DNA from: Osmia lignaria lignaria
Taxonomy: Eukaryota; Arthropoda; Insecta; Hymenoptera; Megachilidae
Reading direction: 5' to 3'
Length of the DNA: 64,000 nucleotides
Assembly (NCBI RefSeq): GCF_051020975.1
Contig: NC_135046.1
Span: 4,712,001-4,776,000 of the forward strand
Shown: positions 49,720 to 60,300 of the stretch, piece after piece
Layout of the letters: every line of letters begins with the position of its first letter
Position numbering within the stretch: the first letter of the stretch is position 1
Translations under genes and position numbers: made by a program
The notes under the pieces: model-generated
What the model was told of the DNA's origin: nothing
Seen by the model: only the letters and a program-made list of their open reading frames with translations
The model's database searches: none

Positions 49720-52700
49720 GATTCGAACCGTTTAAAGTAACCTGGGCTTTCCAAATAGAACGTTTTTAACGAGTTAGAGCGAGTTTCTAAGAGCACCTTA
49801 AAAGGTGCACAAGCACGCACCCACGCACGTGCGTGTCTACCGACCGCGAGAGCTTTGGAGACGAAGGAATTTTATGGTCCCCCTTTTTTCTTGAATGAAA
49901 TATTTCGGCGAAGGGAAATTGTTTACTGTTCGATTGTTAAAATCTGCCGGGAAGGTTACGAAATTTCAGGATAAAATTATTTTGCACCATTCGTCGATGT
50001 ATCTATCGAGCGAATCAATTACAATAGCCTGCCTTGTCTCCACGTGAATGAGAGCAGCGTGGCCTTTGCTTTCATTCAAAGCGCCTACGCGCGTCCCTGC
50101 ATTCCCCGGCCTCCGCATCACACCCCCTTTCAATTACGTATTTCAATTATATTTATAAACGTTTCAGTTATCTCTAATGATACATGCTCGAATTATTCGT
50201 CAGCCTTTTATGCTAATTTTTAATTAGCGAAAAATTGGCAAAAAATTGTTTTATCTGTTCGGCGAAATCTCGTGAAAATACAAACGTTTCTCGCATGTGG
50301 GATTAGTATAAAAAAGTTGCAGATAGGTTTGCAGAATTTCGGCAAGTTCAGCAAAGGTGGTCCGATCGAGGCCCGTTAGAAAGGTAACATTCTCTGTTTC
50401 GCGTCCGCGCCTTTTTTATTACCCCCGGAGCAACGAAGTCTGCTGTTTTCAACGTGCACGCCGAATCCCAACTTTTGCTTGCCTTTTGCTTGAAAAGGAG
50501 CGTTTTAATTGGCGGCATAGGCAGAAGGGAACTGGTCCGCTTCGTTCGTGCGGCAAATTTGCATTCAAGGAAAAGGCGAGAGTGGTTTCGGTAAATGGAT
50601 GGAAAAAGGAAAGAACGCACCGCTAACCAACGGCTTTTTAAGGCAATGCTCCTCGAATCGGCGAGATTTAAGGTCGAAATGTCTTCCCGGCCGTGCACCG
50701 ATATATCTACGGGACTGATATTAGCGTAATTAACGAACCGTCCTGATATTTCTTTACCCTCGTCACACGGTTCATCTGATATTCGTGAAACGACCGGTTT
50801 AATGATGCGCGAACGTTCGCGTCATTTAATTAATTGACATAGTCGATGAAACTGAAGGAACCTCCTCCATCGTACCGAATGAAAAAAAATTAATATCAAT
50901 ATTCTTTTGATGGTCGTCGTCGAGAAGAATTCTACGTTTAATTTCAATATCGTGATAGACTTGAAAAATATTCGCCAATTTAATACCTTGAATTACTCTG
51001 GCAAATTGATGTAACTCTTCGAAGCTATGGCGGAGAACCATTTTATTCGGGACAGCGAGCTTTTTTATCGATCCCCTTTGTGTTTTAAATGTACGCTCGT
51101 GTAATTAATCTATTCGAATGCATATTTATTTCTTGCTATGGAAATGAGAGAGAATTTGGTCGATTTTAAAATACAATACGCGGAAAGATTGCGAATTTAA
51201 TTAACAACCTAATAGATTTTATAAAGACACGGAGTTTCATTATTTTTCAGTGATTAAAGCGGGACTGTAAAATTGCAATAAGGATCAAAGATTTGAGATT
51301 TTCCAAGTGATAAGCAAAGCTTTTACACGTCATACGACAGTTAATTTGTCGCGAAGTAGATGTAATTATTTTTTTTTTAAATTCTTCGATAACAGTATAG
51401 CTGTGTAAAAGAACGTAGCAAAGTCCAACGATCGTTTCATAAATACACGATCGTCGCTTTTTCTACGTTGAACCGCGACCAATCGAAGATTACATCACCA
51501 CTCGATATTTCTCGCGTAGCAAGCGTTAAATTATGCATCGTTCGCTGACTGATTGACTGACTTCCTATGACGAACACGACCGCCGATGGTACGGTTAAAC
51601 GAGCGATCTAATAACCCGGAAAATCGTGAAATCGGATGGCAGTTCGAAAGGGGGAAAATTCCAACAGTTTCCCAGGGAGCAACCAACTGTAATTTCACTG
51701 TGCAAACGGAGAACACGCGATGTAAAAATTCAACCTTCTCAGACCGAGGGTAAACGTTTTCAATTTTAATGCTTTCATTGAGAAACTACCCTTGGAAGGT
51801 TTATCTTTTTTCATTCGTGTTACCGTGCTAGTCAAAACCTTTTGTTACGAGTACTAGTTTTTTTCACGTACATACTCTTTATTTTAAAAGAAACTGACGT
51901 AAAAGGAAAACGTTTATCTTTCATTTGCAAACGAACTATCTGCTCTCTAATTAAATCATTTTTATAGGAAACGAATTATCTATTCCTCTTTCAACGATGA
52001 ACCGCTTCCCGAGTGCAGAATGGAAAGGCGAATGGCGCGTAAGTAAAGGCGCGTACGCACATAGTAAGCGATAACGGTGATAACGAAACACTCGACGCCC
52101 AGAATGGGAACGTTTCGCGTGTGCTCGTAGAAATCGTTAACATACATGCATACGTAACATCGGACCCCCTTGCTTCTCGTTCAGATCGTGTCATGAAACG
52201 TGCTATCGCCTTGACTTCATTTTCAAACATAAAACAACCACGATACCTAATCGCGCTGCTTAATAAATTAAAATTTGTCGCTTTAATTCATTTGCATTCT
52301 ATTCAATTAGATTACATTACGCGTAATAACAAGGAATTTGAATTGTACATTTTAAATAATCGTCTACTGTGTACGAAATGGCGATCATAAAACTTTCTAG
52401 GATTAACCAGAAGTATTCAGCATGAAAGACACCCGCCTCTATGCTTCGGATATAATTGGAGCACCATCGAGGGTAAGCTGAAAACTCGATCGGGACACTC
52501 CTTATCGCTAACCGCCAATAACGAAGAACACTCTTGATTCTAAATTCGAAACCTCCGGTACGTGACTTTGTTCGTTTGTAACTCGACTCTGTACATGTAT
52601 CCCCTTATCCGCGCAGAAAACGTTTTGTATTATTGATATTCCGTGATCGCGATGTTGAGTCAAGTCAAACAGAAGTTGCTTTATGAGAAAAGAAAACAGA

Positions 52701-53409
52701 GATAGCCGTGTTTGCTTCGCCTTGTTGCTCGAGCTGTATCGAACGAAAATATTATCCTAGTAGGTAAAATTGAAACAATCGATAAGGATGCGTTTGCGTT
52801 ATTCGTGTAAAACAAGAGATAAGGAGCGTCGCTCGAAGACTGCAAAATCTGCACGACTCATAAATAAAGGATTTTATCGTCGAACAGAAAAATGCTAATT
52901 GTTAAATTTGTTCAAACGGAAATATTCGTGTGTAGGAAGCAAGTTTGCTTGAATACGAAAGTAGAAAGGAAGAAAAAGGACTGGTTCGCGTTAAATCTTT
53001 CGACGCGGAGCACCGGTTGGTACTTTTAGCAACGAGTAAACTACTTCAACCTTGACTGAACCACTCCACGTCCGCGATTCACTTAGCTCCGCGTCGCGGA
53101 ACCGCAACTATCCGTCTGGAATTCAAACTAGCCGAGAGCCTAGGAGGAATCCTTGGTTGAAGCAACGGTCCCAAGTTTTTCCTTTGAGCAAACAAGAGAC
53201 CGAGCGTGCCGATGCTTATGCAAAACCCGCAACAAAAGGTACTACGGGACAACCCTTTTAACGATGTCCATATCCGTTCAATTCTTTTCATTTGCTTAAA
53301 CGGTAAATGAACTGTCGAATGGATGACAATAGTTTTCAAATTTCGGGAAAAGAAGAAAAAGGGCGCGAAAAAGTACGTAATCGTCAAAGTGTCCAATAAA
53401 CGTTGCAAA

Positions 53410-53655
53410 AACAAGCTAAAGTGAACTAGAGCGAGATTCGCTCTAGAACCAACCCATCTTCGGCCATTTCCGGACAGACCGGAAGTGGCAAAGAAAAAAA
53501 TTTTTTTCGGCCACACCTTGAGATTTTGACACACTAAACACAATGGCGCAAGAATTTTTTCGATAACTCTTACCGTTTGGCCTGTACAAAAGTGACAGAA
53601 AGTCTAAAGCCCTCTTATCAAGATTTTCAATCTTAAAAACGGATTGGCTAATAAA
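53410..53655 (+). repeat. Dispersed ~248-bp repeat, copy 2
   Basis: Same family and orientation as 26930-27177. The first 45 bases are almost identical, the middle has a few indels (an A-rich expansion near 53495), and the end TTGGCTAATA is shared. A 154-codon minus-strand frame covers part of it and is not considered a gene. Confidence 0.75.
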
Positions 53656-54689
53656 TTGCAAAGATTGCCTAATTAACTTTACGTTTTCAAACTCCTATCT
53701 CTAATTCATCGCGCTACCAATTTCACGGACGTTTTTAATCAATTCAGATCATCACGCGATACGTCGAATCGCACGGTACAATCGAGTATCGAATCAATTC
53801 ATCTAAAAGCTCCGTTCATTCTCTTATCGTTCGATGCGTTTTGCGATACCAATTGTTCTGAAATTTTCAAATTTTCACGATACAACTATCCAATATCAGC
53901 AGCTTCCTTTGATTAGATTCGCAAAAAAAAAAAAAAAAATATATAAAATCGTAACAGAACAGTCATAAAGGAAAATAAAATGGCGAAGAGTTAACCGGCA
54001 CAATGGCCAATATAAAAGGAACATCTCGAGGGAGGAGAGAAGGAAGAGAACGTATGGTGTCGCACATCGGATTTCTTGTCGTCGAGTGACCCGTTCTCTT
54101 ACATCCTCTACTGCTCTCTTTTTTTTTCTATTTACTTTTCTTTCTCTCCTTCTTTCTACCGTTGTCCTGTCCTACGCCTCCTTCGTAGGCTTGACACGAT
54201 GGGAACCGGTATGACCGGAACGAACAGGCGGAATTCTTTCTAGCACTGTCAAAACAAGTCCACGACGCGATTCGACGATTTAACAAACTAGTTTCGTCCG
54301 TTCTAATCAATCATACACGGGGTATCCGTGTTTCGTCGCGTGTTCGAGAATCGTATGCGAAAATCCGGCCAAACGCGACACGCGATACAAGTGAAACGAT
54401 AGAAAACGCGATATCGCGTGGTTCGGATGTATATCCTTGGTAATGGACTATATGCGCAATAACAGAAAATGTACATATCATCGATCTCTGAGAATTAGTG
54501 AGTTAAAATTCGTAAACGCATTTTAGTGTGATATTTAAAACACTAGACATCGATGACGCATGTCAAAACAAGAGGCGTCATTTTTAATGGTTTTTGCGTT
54601 TCAAATCAAATTATAAATATCGACTCACCGAGCAATCCTAAAGACGATCAGGTGACAGGAAAAAATAGAAGAAGCGGAAAGGATGCACT

Positions 54690-55030
54690 GGAGGTTAGGA
54701 ATCGTTTCCCGCCTGCTGCGAATCGCAACGGCGCGTTGCGTAACGCGGCAACTTGCTCCGCACAACGTGCTCGATTTTCGACCGAGGTTAACACTCGATT
54801 TATCGATCATACACAGGAGGGAACACTGATTCGCGTGCACAGTGTGTCACGAAACACGAGAGAAAACAATTCATTCGTTCAAAAACGAGTAAACGGTAAC
54901 CGCGGGAAGGTTGAAAAACGAGAGCGCGACGAACACCTTCCAATACGATGGCCGGAGCGCGACTGACTGGCTGAGCCGGCTCACCGCTACGCGCGCGGCC
55001 TCGAGTTTCGAATTACGCGCAGCCTGACTT
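54690..55030. promoter_or_regulatory. CpG-rich stretch, possible promoter
   Basis: The GC and CpG content rises sharply (CGCGCGCG-type strings near 54.99 kb), then drops to AT-rich DNA at about 55.03 kb. It lies upstream of the tetraspanin on that gene's strand. On the minus strand a plausible donor, AGCG|GTGAGC, lies near 54.99 kb, so it could be the first exon and promoter of that gene. No transcript evidence is available. Confidence 0.25.
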
Positions 55031-57335
55031 GTTGAGTGGCATATTGAAAATATTTACATTTATAATATATATTATTAAGGATTTTTCAATCTGTTACATT
55101 ATCAACCTTCAATTATTAAAAATTTTTTTATAACACTAATAATTGATAATAATATTAATGTTGATATTAGTATTGGTAATAAATTTATACTTTGCATTTG
55201 TCAATCTTACGACTCAATAAATTTTCCAAGCGCACATAATCAGAGATAGCTTAATAAAGAAAAAGACAATTTATTTAAATCAAGCAGCTCATCATTATTT
55301 GTTCGCGATCGTTCGTCCCTGAATATCTTATTGAAAGAAATGACTACCGGTTCTTTCAATCGCTGCGATATCATTAAATTGCCATAAGCTTAATGATGGC
55401 AATTCAGTTTGATGGCTGGGAAGATCGATTGCACCGGCGAACAGAATACCAGACGGAGATGACCGTCCACGACAAAACCGACCTACGTGAATTCCATTAT
55501 ATAGGTAGGTACGTCTATTGTTCCCGGGGTTAACTGTATACTGTAGAGGGAAACAAAGCGACAAAGGGATTAGCGAAAGCATGTGACACGACGGTGAGCA
55601 ACGTAAACAAATGATTGCTATCAACCCCATGACACTCCGATAGACAACTTCAAGCATTTCCAAATAAGGCCCTCTTACCGATAGAAAATCAGAGCCACGA
55701 ACCTTTGAATATTAATTAAAGAGTAGTCACAGGCGGAAGTGATCGAACACAACCGCCGGAAATACATACTCGTAAGCTTAAAGTTAAACCTGGACAGGAT
55801 TGATTGATCGGGGGATAAGTACCTATCTATAGTCGCAGAAATGATTTTATTACGAAATCCAATTGTTTTCATGATATCTGCATTCGTGTTCGATAAAACG
55901 GGTCGTTAATTATTTACAATAAAAATATGAATTTCTTGCCGGTTTCGATCGTTCGATTTTGGTCGATGGAAAAAGAAACGGTACGACGAACGCTTTTTAT
56001 CGCAAGCAAGGCTCTTCGATCCTTTTTTTCTTTTTCATAACGTAAACACTGGCTTATTATTAGTTTTTCCTATAATTAGGTAAAACGAGCGAAATTGGTC
56101 AGGCACCCCGTGATGATTCTCGATTTACTTTGAACGACAAGGTGTCGTAAAATACCCCACGGAGAAACGAAGAAAAATACGTAGAACGACAGACGTCTCT
56201 TTTCTATCTTTCGCTTTTCTTTTCAAATTTCTTATTCGTTCCGTGTTTACCTTCGTTCCTCGAGGTAAAGCATGACGCATAACATGAGGAAAAACAATGA
56301 TTACGATGACGACGATGACAATGACGATGAATGAAGACGATGACAAGCAACGCGTGAACCATCGAGCCGAGAGAATTATACGGCTCGACGCGTGTGTATC
56401 CGTACTCTATGATTATCCGTGTACGATTTTATGCAAATTCAGACGTTAACGAGTGGAAATCATATGGCAAGGTGACCCTTCGTCCGTTCCAACTTCGACG
56501 AAGTTACGATGCCGGTGCTGGAAAGAAAAAGAAAAAAAAAATTCATCAGAAAGATGGAAAAAGTTTCATTTCATTCCAATTATGTTAGCTTCTCTCGCTG
56601 AGAGAACTGTCAATGTTGAAATTAACTCTCGAATGGCCAGATCATATATGTGATAAAATAATATAAAATTTAGAATATTTCGGTCAACAAAGACCCAACC
56701 TCGCCATTTGAGAGTTAAAAGATTTTTAGTCCTTTTAGATCAGATCGTTATTTCTCGAAGAGGATCTTGTCCGTTCGAGGATATCTATACTCGATGTTAC
56801 TATGTATACTATAACTACCATACATCAGTTACTATCATTTTATCAGTGGCTATTCGACTAAAGTTACGACATCCTTGGTAGTAGACGTTCAACTAATTGC
56901 TAGAAGCTAAAGTGCTCGTCTGACTAATGATACATAGTAAAGATGTAGAAACGTGATCGTTATAAAGATGACGAGTATCGATTGTATTCCTCGTCGATCG
57001 CATTAAATGTCATCGCACGTATCGTGCATGATCGATGATGCAATTAGTCAGTCGTATCGTGACTGATGACTCGATGCGTTTTTAGTCCTCCACACTAGAA
57101 TCGTGAACCTTCAAATGGACATACCGTACGTGATGAATTTTGAACCCATTACCGGGCGCTTGGGCCTGACGGTCAATGTGAGTCTCACTACCATAACTAC
57201 CTTAGCTAGAAATCATGTCAAAAAATTGGAATTAATCAAAAAAGGAACGCTCATCGATCATAAAACAAAAATAAATGTGAATGATCGACACGAGCACGTC
57301 GCTAAAAAAGTATAAAAAGATGGGTGGCCTGGTTT

Positions 57336-57358
57336 CTACGATATATGAACGATGCGTT
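57336..57358 (-). CDS. TpnI: Probable terminal exon of the heavy troponin I form
   Basis: After the last Pro-Ala exon ends in phase 1 (GAA G|GTAATC), an acceptor with a good pyrimidine tract (TTTTTCTTACATTTACAG) lies only 53 bases downstream. Joining gives ERIVHIS and a stop. Alternatives are intron retention, giving EGNLFSFCHI and a stop, or a second acceptor near 57166, giving GPSAR and a stop. The choice is by splice quality only. Confidence 0.45.
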
Positions 57359-60300
57359 CTGTAAATGTAAGAAAAATTATTATTAGATGTGACAAAAGGA
57401 GAAAAGATTACCTTCAGCAGGCGCGGGTGCTGGCGCAGCCTCTGCTGGGGGTGCAGCGGGTGCTGCTTCAGTTGGGGGAGCTCCTTCGGCTGGTGCTGGT
57501 GCAGGTGCGGGTGCAGGTGCAGCTGCAGCAGGCGTTCCTTCCGCAGGAGGTGCAGCTCCTTCGGCTGGAGGTGCTGCGGGAGCTCCTTCCGCTGGTGCAG
57601 GGGCGCCTTTACAAATTCGTATCAGTATCTTACCAAGTTCTTATCACGAACACTGCTGTTCTGTGTTATCTAGCGTCGTGTGGACTAGTTTAATCGTTTA
57701 CAAATGAAACGTGATTTGTAATGGAAAATGGTATTGTTAATTAGAAAATGATAAGTTTGTTTTTTTACAAATTTGTTGTGTTCTGACAAGATCACCTTCT
57801 GCTGGTGGTGCTGCGGGCGCGCCTTCCGCGGGTGGCGCACCTGCTGCTGGTGGAGCTCCTTCCGCTGGTGGCGCGCCTTCCGCTGGTGGTGCACCTTCAG
57901 CAGGAGGTGCACCCGCGGCAGGAGGCGCGCCTTCAGCGGGAGGTGCACCTTCGGCAGGAGGTGCGGCAGGAGCGCCTTCCGCTGGGGGAGGCGCTGTTCC
58001 ATCCGCAGGAGCAGCTGGTGGTGCTGCACCTTCCGCTGGCGGTGCCGCGCCCTCCGCAGGTGCAGCTGCTGGTGCACCTTCTGAACAAGTACATGCAGCT
58101 TATTTTACTAACGATATTCTAATCTACGGTGAAAGGACGGACTTTGATGAAAGAACGTCCTATCCTCGCTGGTGTACCTCTTCCTTGTTGGATGATCAAC
58201 TTGCTCGCGTTGTTATCATGAAAGACGTAAACATATGATGATTATTAAACAATGGAATATATTGTACTGATGAAGAATCTAGAAAATGCAACAAATTTTA
58301 ATGTCAATTGTTTGAAATGAATATACTGACCGGCTGGGGGTGCGCCCTCGGCTGGAGGTGCTGGTGCTCCTTCTGCAGGTGGAGCACCCTCTACTGGAGC
58401 TGCTGGTGGAGCACCTTCAGCTGGTGGAGGTGCTGCTGCCGTTGGTTCTGGCGACGGTGTTGGGGCTGGAGGTGCAGGTTCTGGTGCTGGCGCTGGCGCG
58501 GGTGGTTGTTCCGGTTGTGGAGAAGGAGTTGGAGCAGGAGCTTCTGCTGGAGGTTCTGGTGGAGGTGGCGGTTCGTCCTACATACAGAAGTAACGATTGT
58601 AATATAATACTTTGTGCCAATATCTGACAATAAAAACACACGAAGACATCACTACGTTCTAGGATTATTTTAGTACACCACTAGGTATAGGACACTACGT
58701 TTTGATATGAACAGACATATGTATGTGTCTTGCTAAGCTATGAGACAATTGTGAACACGTCGACATGCTCATAGGTTTCGTAACTGAATTAAATTGACGC
58801 GACAGTATTTACAAACGTCTACAGAACAGTACAGGTACCTGATAGGTCAGCAAATAAAACTTTATTGTACTTTTTCGATTTACTTTTATAGAAAATTAAA
58901 TAGAAAGAGGAAATTGAATTTCTGATACTGTAAAAAAGCAAAGAGTTACCCTGGGCACAGAAACGTTTCAGTAGTTTCAAATTACATTTGCAACCGCGTG
59001 GTACACTGTTCAATATTGCAAAACTTAAACAATGTGAAGAGAAATAGCGAACAAATTTTATAATAGCTATACAGTGGAAACGTCAATCTATAGCGAATCG
59101 TAATTAAGCGAAATTTGATTAACCATGGACCTACCGTACATGTCTTCCAGTTGAAGATTAAGTAATATTACTATTCTGTATTTTATACAGGATGTAAACC
59201 AATAAACAATACAAAAAAGTGACATTTTTATACCAAATATTGAACTAGATTGAGTAGAATATTAAATTCATTTTATAACATCGTTTAAAATCGTCGCCTT
59301 CGTTTTTAAAACATAAAACATAAAAATATTACAAAGGATTGACAGAGAGTAGGGTGGACAACAAAGAACGAACACATAGGTATAATGTACTTCAATGTTA
59401 AATATTTTTCTTTACAATAAATGAGTAACGATTTCTTTTTTATTCCTTGCTATCATTACGTGTCGTTTCTCCCTTCGTTTTTAAAATTACGTAACACGTA
59501 CAATAGGATTCACAAGTAAAAAAAAGAAACAAAACAAGAAGAAAGACATCGACAAATCGGAGAAACAGAGAACGGTACAGAGGATTTTTTTGTTTCCTTT
59601 TAAAAAAATATATATGTGTAGGTGTGTATGTGTGTATATACATATACGAGTGTAATTGGTCAGTGACAAAATTCTGAACTTATGTTTAAGAATTTTTCGT
59701 TCTCAGAAAAGAAAAGTATAGACAGATCGAGGACGAAACATAGACAATGTGATTTTTGCGTGCATATCGGGAGCTATAGTGATTAATCGACGATGAGAAG
59801 AAAAAAAAAATAAACAAAATAGAATAATAATGAAGGAAGTTTCGAATCGTTGCGTCGACATTTCAGGTGGATGGAGTGGACGACCATTCTCGAAAGCATC
59901 GACATTGAGTTTTCCTTCATGCCTCCACCTCTTCTTCCTTTACCTTCTTTTCCTCGCCCTTCTTCGACCAATCGGGTTTCTTCTGCAAATTTCAGAAAAT
60001 ACGTGTGAGAAACTTGAAGTTCGTGAAGATCGCTCGATCAAATTTGCACACGCCAGGTCTGGGTTAGCGTCAAGGGAACGTTTCGCAAAGCAGGCTAACA
60101 TATAGGTGACGTTTTACGTGGAAATTTTCTCTAAAGGGTCAACGGGGACTAAATAATTCAATTATCAACCCTTTCGCTGTAAAAGAAACGTGTACAGGGT
60201 GTTTCAAAAAAGATATACATCCAGTCGATGCAGCAGCGAAAGGATTACAAATTATTTATATCTTCATCTTAGAGACCGGCGCTTCGTGTGCATTGATTTA

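Larger units (their letters stand above)
47113..57335. other. Intergenic or far-upstream DNA between the tetraspanin and troponin I
   Basis: No multi-exon gene could be assembled. Contents noted: the weak ORF at 49342-49719, the second copy of the dispersed repeat (53410-53655), a CpG-rich stretch at 54.69-55.03 kb, and a degenerate GATGAC run near 56.3 kb. Remaining ORFs are below 155 codons and unrecognised. Confidence 0.5.

Noticed and set aside
53079..53543. 154-codon minus-strand frame
   Set aside because: It runs across the edge of the dispersed repeat and unique DNA, with low-complexity Phe runs and no similarity.
57389..58607. Cys/Arg/Trp-rich and Leu/Val-rich frames across the Pro-Ala region on both strands
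   Set aside because: These are shadow frames of the PPAEGAP repeats. Only the minus-strand Ala-Pro frame has matching splice phases and a biological precedent.
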